DNA from: Toxotes chatareus
Lineage: Eukaryota > Chordata > Actinopteri > Toxotidae
Assembly (NCBI GenBank): GCA_016801885.1
Contig: CM028901.1
Coordinates: 13,341,095-13,405,094 of the forward strand
DNA length: 64,000 bases
Reading direction: 5' to 3'
Numbering within the stretch: position 1 is the stretch's first letter; each line of letters starts with the position of its first letter. The notes beneath the pieces were generated by a model that ran no database searches, had not been told where the DNA came from, and worked only from the letters and a program-made list of their open reading frames with translations. Below are positions 50,767 through 61,991 of the stretch, one piece after another. The position numbers and the translations under genes were made by a program.

Positions 50767-50884
50767 CTGGTAAAAATAAAAAAATGTAAAAAATAAAAAC
50801 CAAATCACAGATGACATGGTTGAAGTTTTAATCTCTGTTTGAGGAAAATAATGAACTTTATGCTGTGGAAAACAGTGTTCTCAC

Positions 50885-50999
50885 CAATTCTGAGCCTGAA
50901 GTCGTTGAAGGAATGTTTGTTGATGACGTCCAGCTTCCCAACGAGAGCAAAGGCAAACTCCACCATTGTGCCTATGTGCATGTACTGTCTGTCATGTTC
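50885..50999 (-). CDS. adcy2: adcy2 exon (window exon 13, C2)
   Basis: Encodes EHDRQYMHIGTMVEFAFALV and ends HSFNDFRLRIG, near-identical to mammalian ADCY2. The first residues belong to the segment described as a G-beta-gamma contact in AC2. The acceptor is CCCCTCAG|GAA and the donor AATTG|GTGAG. Confidence 0.95.
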
Positions 51000-52099
51000 C
51001 TGAGGGGGGAAATGCAGAGGGGTTAGTAAAATAAATTGAGGGTGCTATCTGACCTAGGTGGAGGCATCAATATATCACTGTCAAATTAGCAGTAATAACC
51101 TGGGATGACGACGATCACCATGATTAGCAGCCTCAGAATCATTGTTTTTGCTTGTGTCCTTAAAACTAAAACTTGCATCCTGTCACTTCTTTAATCAAGT
51201 TTCCTCTTTGGCTTTACTGCAGAAGATAAACACTGTGGAGCCGATACTCGTGTCTTGGACTGAAAGGAACATCCTCCTATATCAGCTAAAGTTAGCAGCT
51301 CTGTGCTGTGTTTCTCTTATAAAAGTGAAACATACTATTTTAAAATATGATCAATAAAGCAAAAATCTAACCCCAGATATGTTAGCTAGCCAGCTACAGC
51401 TAATAAATCTCACTGTTACAGTTGTCGTTTCAGCTGCCTATGGGATGAGAAGCCTGCTTCTCTGTGAAATCAGACCCCATGTCAGTGTTATCACTGAAGG
51501 GTGCGTTGTGTTGTGCTGCAACAGAAAGGCTTGACAGGCCTAGCAACAGTAACTAAGGAGAGGAGGGGCTTAGTGAACGGTCAATTAAGCAGATTTCCTA
51601 CCAATCAAGCAGATTTGTTTTCACAACACAATGTGCTGCCTCATTTCTGAGCGATGATCTCATTTGCTTCCGGTGATTACACTGATGTATTCAAATGAGT
51701 GTAGTAATGAATCACTGATGCCTGAACGTTGTGTGCAGCACATTTTAAGGAGCAACCCACACGACGCTTCCAAATGTATTTGGACGGCAACACACACTTT
51801 GATGCTTAAGCTTCGTGCTGTTTTGTGAATATTAACGTAAAATGACAAGTAGACTGAATATGATGCCTCACAAACCTGTTTTGGTGACCATGTGGAAAAC
51901 AGGCCTTGTTCTTTGCCTGGTTCTCTATTATCAACCATGAGTTCAAAGTAAAGCTGACAGTAGGAGCTTTGACCTCAAGACATTACACTCTGTGCCGCTG
52001 TCCATGTACGTCCACTCGCTGTGTGACACGACGAGGCCCACGTCATGTCTGTGTTGTTCTCACATGTGTGAAAATGAGTGCATGTGTGTAAAAGCGTGC

Positions 52100-52207
52100 C
52101 TGTGCGCACTCCGGCCCTGGTGTCACGTTGAGTCCAGTTGCAGCCATGTAGGTGCTACCAATGGTCTTTATCTTCTCCACTCCGCTGAACTTTGGCTTGG
52201 ACAGCAG
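52100..52207 (-). CDS. adcy2: adcy2 exon (window exon 12, C2; apparent GC donor)
   Basis: Encodes LLSKPKFSGVEKIKTIGSTY and then MAATGLNVTPGPECAQ. The Lys of KIKTIGS is the adenine-contacting Lys of AC2. Ending at CAQ gives exactly the mammalian spacing to the next exon (EHDRQYMHIG), but the intron would then begin GC (CAG|GCACGC) rather than GT. In-phase GT alternatives at 52122 (drops 8 residues) or 52063 (adds 12) fit the family less well. The acceptor is CCTCAG|CTG. Confidence 0.8.
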
Positions 52208-52232
52208 CTGAGGACACATGAGGAACACAGCA

Positions 52233-52268
52233 CATAACATAACATAACACAACACAACACAACACAAA
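52233..52268 (+). repeat. pentanucleotide repeat (ATAAC/ACAAC)
   Basis: About seven five-base units in two related forms, starting about 25 bp upstream of the window exon 12 acceptor in the adcy2 transcript. Confidence 0.85.
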
Positions 52269-52442
52269 CAGGAGCAGGAAATCGCACCAGCTTTCAGCCA
52301 AATACTGGCACATTTTTCTGCTTCTCCTACCACTTTGGAGCATAACAACCGAGTGTGACTGCCTCTCAAAAAAGCAGAAGGAAATGGGGTTTTTTTTTCA
52401 CATTGTCAGAGAGCCAGGATTATCAACAGGAGAGCAGTTTAC

Positions 52443-52589
52443 CTCATCAAAGTCTGCTATGATCTCGTTGAGAAGACGGAGGCACTCCAGTCCTTCCTTA
52501 TTGACATCAGACTCTGTATAAAACTCTTTGAAGTCTGGGATGGAGGCGAACATCACACACACCGACTCGTATGACTGATGATAAAGGTC
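52443..52589 (-). CDS. adcy2: adcy2 exon (window exon 11, C2 catalytic core)
   Basis: Encodes DLYHQSYESVCVMFASIPDF, then KEFYTESDVNKEGLECLRLL and ends NEIIADFDE, the classic C2 beta-alpha core that packs against C1. The acceptor is TTATCAG|GAC and the donor GATGAG|GTAAA. Confidence 0.97.
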
Positions 52590-53779
52590 CTGATAACAAG
52601 CAAGAAGAAAATAACAGCTGGATGTGTTGTGCTGATCGAACATCGGTGAAGGACAGCTGACGACGGATGGCCTGCGGTTTCACCGAGTCTCTACCGCAGA
52701 AAGGAAATCTATCCGCACTGAACAATGACGCTGACTCTTTTAAATAAATAAGATGAAGCTTTAATCATCTCTGTGAGGACACTGGGTCACCGCAGCAGCA
52801 AAATATAACAGCATTCATCACAGGAAAGACAGAAGTAAGAACAGAGAAAATGAGGGTACAGAGTGCAACCAAAAATTTACAGCTGTGGAGAGGATTAAGG
52901 AGAAATATAGGAATGGAGAGTATGTTAGGCAAATAGGCCACATCAGTTATAGCATGTATGCAGGGACAGCACGCAACAGCAGCAGAGCATGAAGGATGGA
53001 ACAAGGAAAACAGTATGTCATGTCAAGTCATCATCTGCCGCTTATCTGGGTCCAGGCCCAGGTCGCGGGGGCAGCCCACCCAATTCACAATGCACCGAAG
53101 TCCTATGGCACCTCCACGGGTGGTGAGCCCATGGGAGGTGGTGCCACCCGGAGTGGGATTCAAACCCACGACCCTGAGAGGTTGAGTCTCATGCTCTACC
53201 AACTGAGCTAACCAGGCGGCGGAAAACGGTATGTGTTTATTAAATTATCACGGAAAATAAAATGATGCATGCAAAAAAAAAAAAATTATATATAATAAAA
53301 GAATATGCTGACAAAAGCTAACAGCACATACAGAGAGTGTAGATTTAATCCTGTATATTTAAAAGCGCCGTTTGATATTTTAGGAAAAATGTTTATTCAG
53401 TGTCTTGTGGAGAGCGTTTGTAGATGAGAAGGTTGATACCACTCAGACGTCTGGAACACACTGTCAGATTCTGAAAATCTTAGGATTAAACTAACAAGAT
53501 ACGATGTGTTAATTGGTGGGCTTTAGAGGTGGTACACAGATTTAGTTACCCTTGGACAGAGCCAGACTGGCTGTTCACTCCCATTTCCTGTCTTTGTGCT
53601 AAGCCAAGATAACCAGCCACTGGCCCCAGCTACATATTTACAATACAAATAATGACAATCTACAAGAAAGCAAATGGGTATTTCCCAAGATGTCATATAG
53701 ATACACATAATACATGAAAGCTAATTACCACAACTCATCAGAAACACAGTAAAACTGTCATCTTTTCTGGGGAATTCAC
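52590..53779 (-). other. adcy2 intron with SINE
   Basis: Intron between window exons 10 and 11. Apart from the SINE at 53019-53220 it holds nothing I recognise. Confidence 0.7.
53019..53220 (-). mobile_element. tRNA-derived SINE with target-site duplications
   Basis: The minus strand has Pol III boxes (A: TAGCTCAGTTGGTAGAG; B: GGTTTGAATCC), then a tRNA-unrelated body that ends near GGACCCAGATAAGCGGCAGA. It is flanked by 14-bp duplications, GGAAAACAGTATGT at 53005-53018 and GGAAAACGGTATGT at 53221-53234, with one mismatch. The head folds as a nearly complete cloverleaf: D stem GCTC/GAGC, anticodon stem TGAGA/TCTCA with loop CTCAACC, and T stem GTGGG/CCCAC. It lies in an adcy2 intron, in the same orientation as the gene. 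Confidence 0.85.
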
Positions 53780-53938
53780 CTCATTTTTCCAGTTGCGTCC
53801 CAGGAAGTGTTCAGCAACATGAGCGGGTAAGACGTTCTCCAGCAGAACCCGGTTGAGATTCTCCATGGTTTCGATCTCCTCACACTCCCTCTTGAACTTG
53901 TCCCTCCACAGGAAGTCCAACCTACAGTAATATTCATT
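53780..53938 (-). CDS. adcy2: adcy2 exon (window exon 10, start of C2)
   Basis: Encodes NEYYCRLDFLWRDKFKRECE, then EIETMENLNRVLLENVLPAH and ends FLGRNWKNE. The ENLNRVLLENVLPAHVAEHF stretch is the adenylyl cyclase signature that begins the catalytic C2 domain. The acceptor is CTGTAACAG|AAT and the donor ATGAG|GTGAA. Confidence 0.96.
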
Positions 53939-56081
53939 CTGTTACAGGAGGACACAGAGTAAAGAGACACCTGCGTCATTCACGCCGAGCACTCTGCTCC
54001 AAAGCTACAGGCCACAGAAGAAACCCGCTACCAAAATCAAGAAAAGAAACTGAAACTTCTTCGCTGACTGACTCCTGGTGTTTGATTTGGACGGGAGGCT
54101 GATCATAGAAACCACAAATGCATCTGCAGCAGCCTTTTTGATGTCTTCCAGCTATAGAAATTTGTCCAAGATTTGAGAGTGTTTCTTAGAAACAGGCTGC
54201 CTGTTCTCTCTTCTGATCACTGCCAACAAATGTAGGTTTTTCTAGGAAAACCTAACCAACTGAAACTAAAAGGCATGCTTGTTATTCATAGAAAATTAAT
54301 GTCCCACTGAGATGACACTGAAACAATGTGAGAAGCTCCACTATCGTTGCTCAAGGAAACAGTAAGAAGATAGAACTGTTTTGCATAAAAGATAGCCAAC
54401 GCTTCTTTTTTATGTTTTGGTTATTCATGCTTGAGGGAGTTCTGAACACATCCAAATATGTCAGCAAGACTCATCTATCGGGGTCAAAACATCCCAGGAG
54501 TGTGTGTGTGTGTGTGTGTGTGCAGTGCACAGGGTGCCCTGAACACACCACCATTATGCTCATATATATCTGGGAGCTCCGGGCTACCTGTGGGCCGGCC
54601 CCCACAGTGTGTGTGTGTGGGGGAGCGTTTTCAGTCTCCTGTGACATATATTTCATGTGTGTGGGTTGCAGTCTGGATGATGTATGAGTGCGCTGAATAT
54701 TTTCCCCTTGGGATTAAAGTATGGTGCCAATTTAGAAGAGTCCAGCAGCAAAGGCCTATGCAGCTCTGTGCTGAGATCTTGTGCTGTGGAGCTGATTGCC
54801 TGAAGCTGACATAGAAATATAGACTAGCTTCCAGCTTTAGAGAAGAATTGTAGTCCGAACCATTTGTTTATGTACACATAGGTGTACGTACAGTTTGAGC
54901 AGTTTTGCTTCACTTGTGAACTCCAGTACCTTCAGGAGTCTAGAAACTAGGCCAGAAGAAACAGAGCTCATTCCAGATGTCGTTTAGAAACCTGCTAACA
55001 AGCTTGTAAATGAGCTTTGCTCCATCGCGCATCTGTTCTTGAGGGATGAATTACAGATGCCTCCGTTCTCATAACCTGCTCCCTCCTCCCTCTGACTAAA
55101 TGGCTGGGAATGGACTCATTAAGGCTGACGACCAATGTTTTGCAAGGCAAATTTGCTAATAGCAGGCTAAAAGCATGTAAAAATGGACGCCGTTAGCCCT
55201 TACGCCTTAATAGCCGGAACCGATTTACACTCCTCTGTGTCAAAGAGCCTTGGGTTAAGCCACTCAGAACACCTTTTGACCTGTTTCCAGAATTATTTTG
55301 ATGATTACTGATGAAGCATTTTACTGCACTAATTTATACCCAAACACCACCCGGAAGGATGAACCCAATTACCCCTGAACGAACTTGATACGCAAACAGC
55401 CCGGACTAAGATAAGACAGTAACAAAGAGTTTTGCACAGCAAAGCTGTTCCACTCCCGTCTGGTGACAGTGACCCAGAATGAGAACAACACATGGAGCTG
55501 CTTGGACCAACTGTGGCTCTCGGGGGAGCCCCTTGTTTTGGGTACAGAGACTCTGGGGGGAGTATTTCTGTCCAGAACATCTGTTTTGGGGTCAGAGATG
55601 ATGAATGGTACCCTGAAAAAAGATAAACCAGGCACACCAAATCTGTGTCAGCTGAGTGTAGCTCTCATAGGAAGTGAGGATGGTGGACACAGGGGAGATG
55701 GAGGCAGTGGGCCAGGCTGGCTGAACAAATATTTAGATTTTCTAGCATATTGAGCCAAATCCTTGAAGGCAGGTGCACTTACTTCCAAATTTCATTCTAG
55801 AAAGGAGTGAAGATAATTTCAAATCTAATGATTTCAAGTCTCTTCAAAAAAAAAAAAAAAAAGACTCTCCTCCTCAGGAAGAGATTTTTAGTAAAACAAG
55901 ATTCTGCAACAGTGCAGTGCAGTGAAAGGCTTCATAAGATAGATAGAACTGTAGTGACTAACCCAGATTAATGTCTAAACTATAGGCTCTATAGGCTGGA
56001 AAATATGGGCTATAACTACAGTATATATATATATCACTTTTATATAGTGATGTCTAGTTGCTGGTAAAGAAGACTACTGAC
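53939..56081 (-). other. adcy2 intron, no gene recognised
   Basis: About 2.1 kb with a TG run (about 54499-54521) and a poly-A run (55846-55861). Short frames here match no family I know. Confidence 0.6.
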
Positions 56082-56166
56082 CTGCCTGGCCAACACCAGC
56101 AGCGTGATGAAGAAGATGAAAAGCGACACAGAGCCCATTGTCTTTAGATCCTTCAGGACTCCTGGT
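56082..56166 (-). CDS. adcy2: adcy2 exon (window exon 9, TM12)
   Basis: Encodes PGVLKDLKTMGSVSLFIFFI then TLLVLARQ, the last membrane helix. The acceptor is CTCTTACAG|ACC and the donor AGGCAG|GTCAGT. Confidence 0.95.
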
Positions 56167-57493
56167 CTGTAAGAGAGAGAGAGAATACAGTTAATACAGT
56201 ATTGATCATCTGGTGGATACTGTATAACCGACAAATACCATGGAAAAAAACAAAACCAACAATGAATTGATTCTTAAAACAAGTAGTCTGAGTATCCAGA
56301 GCCTGATTTATCTTATTCCTCTGTGCCATAAAGCCCCATTGTCATCCAAAAGTATTCAATATCAGTCAGCCTGAGATAAACCATCTTGGTGCTGAAAAGA
56401 AATCCCAGACTAATTCACCACTTCCTCCTGTTTGAGTCACATTTGCTAAAAATTAGCAGCTGTTTATCTAAATTAGCAGCTATATATATATATATATGAG
56501 GCTACATCAGACCTGCAAAATCCTCTCGCTCTCTTCCCCTGGCAACTGATACATTTAGCATTATTTACAGACTGTGTGTGGTCTACTTTTGAAGCAGGTT
56601 GCGACAGAGTTTATGAACAAACCCTGTTCAGTATTAAAATTAACTGAATAAAATCACTGCTATGGTCCTTAGATCTTTTTATGGTTGTCTGTGTCTCTTT
56701 ATTGATGTAAGTGTATAGAAAATTAACCATTAACATCACAAGAAATGTTGAAAATTTTTTTAGAAAAATCATTTATTTTTCTAAATTCTGCACTATTAAA
56801 GTTTGGCGTGTGTCACTTTGCTCTAACTGGATGAACTGATGACTTGATGAACTGTAAATCAGTGCTTGTCAAAAAACAAAGTTGATTTATTAGACCAGTC
56901 CTTGTCTATTTCCTTTTTATTTAGCCCTGCATAAATATTTATATGTTTCAGTGCTTTGGCAACAGCAATATCCTCTCCATGCAAACAAAGCCAAGGTGAG
57001 AATAAAAAACAAAAAGAGAAACATTAGGGTGAGAAAAATGTATTTTCAATACTCTCTCTCTCTCTCAATGCTCTGAAAACTTTTTTTTTTTTTGCATAAT
57101 GGAATTTTTCAGCAGTGAAACTCTAGCTGTCAGTCAAATGTGAAAAATGACTTCAGCTCCATCAACACAAACTGCTGTATCTCATTCTGCCACTCATCAT
57201 CCTCCTCCTCTCCCGGGGTTCCACTTGATCGACAGTCATATGGGATATTGCTGCCTCAGCAGTGGTCTTTCCCTGAAGACTGGGGTCCAGTCCCATTAGT
57301 CATTTTAACAGGCTCTGCTCGACTGATGCGAGCAAGCTGCAGGGTCAGAGGGAGCAGAGGGTTTCAAACAGATAGCACTGACCTTAAGTGGGACTCATTC
57401 ATTCTTTATTGCTTGGATTAGGAAGAGGAGACTGTGTATGAGGCAGAGAAATAGAGTGTGTGTGTGTGTGTGTGTGTTCACTTTTGCAGGTAC
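56167..57493 (-). other. adcy2 intron, no gene recognised
   Basis: About 1.3 kb with AT and TC simple repeats and a TG run (57459-57478) just inside the 5' splice site in transcript direction. Nothing else recognised. Confidence 0.6.
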
Positions 57494-57678
57494 CTGTCCA
57501 CTTCTTTTGAGGGGTATAGAGCTTTGCTAAATTCATCCAGCAGAGAGGCATGTGTCTGAAGGATGATGATGTTGTAGATCACCACGGCAACAAGCATCAC
57601 CACCATCTTCAGCTCATAGTTGATTCTCAGGAACACGGAGCATGACACCAGGCCCAGAATACAGCAGTAGATGAAGTA
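57494..57678 (-). CDS. adcy2: adcy2 exon (window exon 8, TM10-TM11)
   Basis: Encodes YFIYCCILGLVSCSVFLRIN, then YELKMVVMLVAVVIYNIIIL and ends PSKEVD. Two membrane helices. The acceptor is GTTCCCAG|TAC and the donor GGACAG|GTACC, followed by a CA repeat within 20 bp. Confidence 0.94.
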
Positions 57679-58313
57679 CTGGGAACAGACAGAACGAAAA
57701 ACGCAGTGACCAAAAAAAAAAAAAAAAAGTTTTCTCGAGAAGTGATGCATGATGTGACCTCAGCCACAGAAAACCCTAACGTGTATGTAACAAGCAAAGA
57801 AAAAAAGATGGGAAATTTTTATTTGTTCGCTGTAACATGCTTCCAGTAAATGTGCTGCTCTAACTGCGGTGAGTCATCCAACATATAGTTTACGAGAAAG
57901 AACAGGACTAGAGTTTGCATACTGACAGCAGAATATGTCAACATCCTTATACAACAAACACATTTTGTTTATGTAACAGAAAGGATGAAACAAACATGGT
58001 AGTCATGTCTATAGTGTGTGTGTGTGCAGGCGTCGAACATGCTTAATAAGCATAAACAGGGCATTGAATGAAAGTCTTGAGCTTTAGGAAATCCCCTGTA
58101 TGTCTGACAACCTGGAGCCACTGATGACGACAATAAACATCATTATGTTATATGGAAAGCTAAATTAGTTTAAGCATGAATTTCAAAATCAGAATTTTTA
58201 GATAAATGTCATGTCATTTAAGTGGTTTTCGGATACTGGTGTTCAGTGATTTGATATTTACATTTTCACCGTCTTCCTTGCCCGTGTTGTTGACTTCTCA
58301 CTCTTGTACTTAC
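57679..58313 (-). other. adcy2 intron, nothing recognised
   Basis: 635 bp with a poly-A run near 57713-57728 and a short TG run at about 58013-58027. No element identified. Confidence 0.6.
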
Positions 58314-58466
58314 CGGCAGGTAAAATTTGTTTTCTCCCGTGTTTTCTTCCTGGTAGTCCAACAGGCTGCCATTACTTTGATTCACAAGAGGAGTAGTTAA
58401 CAGGACCTCAGGCGGAGTAGTTGTCAGGATGTCCTCCACAGATCCTCCAGGATCCTCCACAAAGAA
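58314..58466 (-). CDS. adcy2: adcy2 exon (window exon 7, large extracellular loop)
   Basis: Encodes FFVEDPGGSVEDILTTTPPE and ends EENTGENKFYLP. It is the hydrophilic loop between TM9 and TM10, with one clear N-glycosylation sequon in the stretch VNQSNGSLL (NGS) and an overlapping NQS. It differs from the mammalian loop in sequence except for the FF start, as expected for this fast-evolving region. The acceptor is TTTGTTAG|TTC and the donor CTGCCG|GTAAGT. Confidence 0.9.
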
Positions 58467-58565
58467 CTAACAAAGAAAACAGAAAAGATGGAGGACAGGT
58501 TTATCTTTTTGGCAATCTGCCTTTATTTGGTAGTTAACAGTCTACAGAGAGACAGGAAACAAGGC

Positions 58566-58644
<79 letters not shown>

Positions 58645-59400
58645 GACATGCAACGAGGGCCCTTTGCAGGAACTGAACCGTGGATGATGTGGTAATGTGG
58701 TATGTGCCTAAACTAGCACCACAGGACGCCCTGGACAGCAATAGGTTTCATTCATCACCAAAATGTCACAAATGCTGCTGTTGGACTATTGTAACAGAAT
58801 AACTAACAAGCACCAAATGATTTTTAGCGGCGCCCATTAAACTCCGTGCTGATCATAAGACTATGATGTTTCATGCTAAATTGGTACAGCAATTACAAAT
58901 GAACGAAACACACAACCTCAGAAAAGTATGACCATCACACTTTTAATGCCTTGTTATAAAGCAATATAATGCATTATTAAGGCTCATAATTCTGTCAATT
59001 CATTATATAAGCGTAGTGTATATGGGCTTTGTGTTAAAATCATACAATAAGCTTAGACTTACCTCATGCTGTTAATGTGACATTTTACACACTTCCATAC
59101 ATACTTTTTAAAAAACTGTCGGGACCACGTCCTGCTCCGCTGCTCTGTCTGCGACACTGACCAATAATCTGTAGCAGCTACATACTCTAAGTATGTAACT
59201 TAATAAAACTTACTGCAGTGTTATAAGGTGGTTGAATTGTGCTCCTCTCCACCTGCTGGCGTCAACTGTATACACAACCTGCTCAAATTAAACCAAGTAA
59301 TGAATTCTATTTAATCATGACCTGCAGTGACCCAGACCGTTCCACATCAAGCTCCTCCTGACCGCACATGAACCACAACCAGGGCATTTTAACTTCTCAC
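58467..59400 (-). other. adcy2 intron with GA microsatellite
   Basis: Contains the long GA tract at 58566-58640 and otherwise nothing recognisable. Confidence 0.65.
58566..58640 (+). repeat. GA microsatellite, about 75 bp
   Basis: Almost pure alternating GA on the plus strand (TC in the adcy2 transcript), within an intron. Confidence 0.97.
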
Positions 59401-59538
59401 CATATTGAAGACAGCCATCACCAGTATGAGAGCAGTGGTCGTCATGGTGAGGACCAATCGCAGCCAGGGATTATTAGTGACGATGATGCGGGAGGAGGTA
59501 GGGAACCAGGTAAGGGAACAGAAGGACCCCTTCCTTCC
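59401..59538 (-). CDS. adcy2: adcy2 exon (window exon 6, TM9)
   Basis: Encodes GRKGSFCSLTWFPTSSRIIV and ends ALILVMAVFNM. The ninth membrane helix is at the end. The first 20 residues are the less conserved loop after TM8. The acceptor is CTCAGCAG|GGA and the donor AATATG|GTGAGA. Confidence 0.92.
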
Positions 59539-61833
59539 CTGCTGAGGATGTGAAGAAACAGAGGGAATGATTTGAAGATGATGAAAGAGGGAGAAGCAGT
59601 GGAGAGACCCAATGTGCGGTTCAGTCCATCTTACTGTATTTCAGTGAATCAGTAAAGGACCAAGACTCATCAGTCGCATACATGCCGAACTCTGGAGGAA
59701 CCTCACTGACAATCAACCAGAAAAGTGACATTAAGCTGTGTTTAGTATCTAACCTTTTTATTTTTACGTTATCGAGTTTCAGCTTAAAACACCTTCTTTG
59801 TTTGTTAGCATGTTATCCTGGATATTGTGCCTTTTCCTGTTCCTATATAAAATTATTTTCAAGTGCAGTGTGACAGTTTCCTCTTGTCTCTCATCATTTA
59901 GGACAGTATGTCCACTTTGATATGAGCTCGAGCAGGGACCTCACACTTGGAATGAATCTTTGGTTTTGTGACACTGACACTAACTCTAACCCTAACCCTT
60001 CTCTATATGAAAAAAGGACATGAAATGCGAATATTTCCCTCTGATTCTCACTGAACAGCAACAGATGAGTTTTACTTCTTTCTAGATAGACCTCAAGAAT
60101 GAAGTTTTTTTTAAAATTTTGTTGTCAGGTGGTACTCTCTCCTACCAACAACTAAGCTCATCTGACTTGAAAACACATTTTCCCAGAAAAGGGTTTGATC
60201 ACAACAACCGTGTAATGCACTCTTTCACAGATGAACAGTGCGTCCTTTAACTATAATATGCGTCAGTAATGATGACTTACATAAACCCAACCAGGCGCAA
60301 GGAGCGCGGATGTATGCTCTTTTACCAGTGACCACAGCAGCTTCGAAAATACTGAGTGTTAAACTGATGGTTAGTACAAACCCATCAAACATGATCTTTC
60401 TTTCTCTCTCTCTCTCTCTCTGTTCATATTGAGGCAGTGTATGCAGCTGATATCTGGGTCAGGACACACCCAAGGTTACTGATAACCCCCAATTAATTAA
60501 AGGTGACCCACTTACGAGGTGATACCACCCTCTTGAGAGGGAAGGAGGAAAATTGGTTCCTGAGGCTGAAATCGCTTATTGATTGTCATAAAACACTAGT
60601 GACAAGTAGCTGTAACATCCATCCCTCCACTTAAACAGCAACAGCGCCTGGATGGATGAACTATTGTCAGGACAATGAAAAGGTAGATCAGCTCATATTA
60701 ACCTTACATGTTACGGCTGCAGCTTAGCCCCTCAGAAATCCACCCTCTATTTCTCAAATACAGAACAATTTGTTTCATTGTTGTTTGTTGTTTAAAGAGT
60801 TTTTTGGCTCCAAAGATGAAAGATTAAAAGTCAATGCTCACCTTGACTCCATGACTCTAAAATCTACAAATCAAGCCTGAAATGGTGTAGTTATGGAAAT
60901 GGACCTAAATACAGCCACATAAAGACAATTTGAAAATGCCACGTTAAAAATGTGGAATTTAAGAATTTCTATATAGACCAAATACAGAAAAACTTGTTCA
61001 TGTGTTTATTTTCAGCAGGCTAGATTATTGTATGTAGCAGGTCACAGGCACACAGCTGCTGCCAGAGTCCTCACTAACACCAAGACAGTGGGGCACATTA
61101 CGCCGGTCCTTAAATCACTGCACAGGCTTTCTGCGTGTCAAAGGACAGATTTTAAAATTCTGTTACTTGTCTATAAAGGACTAAATGGTCTCAGCCTTAA
61201 ATACATCTCTTTACTTGATTTACTTGTACATCACAAACCATCCAGACCTCTCAGGTCATCTGAGACAGGTTTACTCTGTATTCCCAGAATCAAAACCAAA
61301 CAAGGTGAAGCAGATTTTGGTTTCTATGCTCCTCTCCTGTAGAACAAGCTTCCTGAGTATGTGAGGTCTGCTAAAACTACCAACTCATTTAAATCAGGGC
61401 TTAAAACATTATTGTTTGCAGTAAATTAAATAAGTAACCTCTTCTTAATCTTCAACTGTTTATTACTTGGCTTTTGCTTTTGTTTCTGATTTTTTTCTTT
61501 TACAGTAAATGCAAATGTCTTCTTAATGTCTTATTTTAATGTATTTCTATGCATCACCCTGTGTCTGACTGGTGTTATATACACAAACTTGCCTTAACTA
61601 CACAAGAGAAAAAGTTATACTTGCCACTACGGTGTCAAATCTATTGGACACATTTAATAACCTTCTGGCAAATAAGTGCTATGTGTGTGAGCTTTGCACA
61701 GTTCTACTTTCTTAGTTTACTTTCCATATATTTGTCTCAAACACAGATTTGGTGTGGATGTGCGCATGCAATAGTGTGTGCGTGTGTGTGAGCGTGCATG
61801 TGTGTATTCACCGATAAATCCATGCAAACCCAC
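59539..61833 (-). other. adcy2 intron with LINE fragment
   Basis: About 2.3 kb. It holds the LINE remnant at 60980-61430 and a TC run (60405-60421). A CTAACCCTAACCC stretch near 59986-59998 resembles two telomere units but is too short to mean anything. No gene recognised. Confidence 0.65.
60980..61430 (+). mobile_element. L2/Rex1-type LINE reverse transcriptase fragment (3' end)
   Basis: The plus strand translates as TEKLVHVFIFSRLDYC in one frame. After a frameshift it continues AAARVLTNTKTVGHITPVLK, then CQRTDFKILLLVYKGLNGLS, and after a stop NKLPEYVRSAKTTNSFKSGL. This matches the C-terminal part of Jockey-superfamily (L2/CR1/Rex1) reverse transcriptases. The Trp of the usual APLLWN motif is replaced by TAG, and about 20 residues after SRLDYC are lost. 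A dead fragment in an adcy2 intron. Confidence 0.85.
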
Positions 61834-61918
61834 CAGAATGTGACCAGCAAAGCAAAGGAGCAGGATCAAAGCCAGCAACAGGAATGCCAGACCGAAGGAG
61901 ATCCCCAGCACAGCAGTT
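61834..61918 (-). CDS. adcy2: adcy2 exon (window exon 5, TM8)
   Basis: Encodes TAVLGISFGLAFLLLALILL then LCFAGHIL, the eighth membrane helix. The acceptor TGTTGCAG|AAC is preceded by about 70 bp of TG/TCTG repeat instead of a pyrimidine tract. The donor is ATTCTG|GTGGG. Confidence 0.93.
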
Positions 61919-61922
61919 CTGC

Positions 61923-61937
61923 AACACACAGACACAG

Positions 61938-61970
<33 letters not shown>

Positions 61971-61991
61971 GACAGACACACACACACACAC
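61923..61991 (+). repeat. CA/CAGA repeat at the adcy2 window exon 5 acceptor
   Basis: Interrupted CA repeat with CAGA units. In transcript orientation it is TG/TCTG and ends only a few bases before the 3' splice site of the exon at 61834-61918. Confidence 0.95.

Larger units (their letters stand above)
50567..52099 (-). other. adcy2 introns around window exons 13 and 14, nothing else recognised
   Basis: Short introns, apart from exons at 50642-50766 and 50885-50999. No repeats of note or other genes seen, including in the 1.1 kb intron 51000-52099. Confidence 0.6.

Noticed and set aside
53151..53222. A functional tRNA gene on the minus strand
   Set aside because: The cloverleaf is good, but it is the head of a SINE with flanking target duplications and an attached tRNA-unrelated body. 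It has acceptor-stem mismatches and lacks a leucine-type variable arm.
59986..59998. Interstitial telomere repeat (CTAACCCTAACCC)
   Set aside because: Only about two units; too short to be meaningful.
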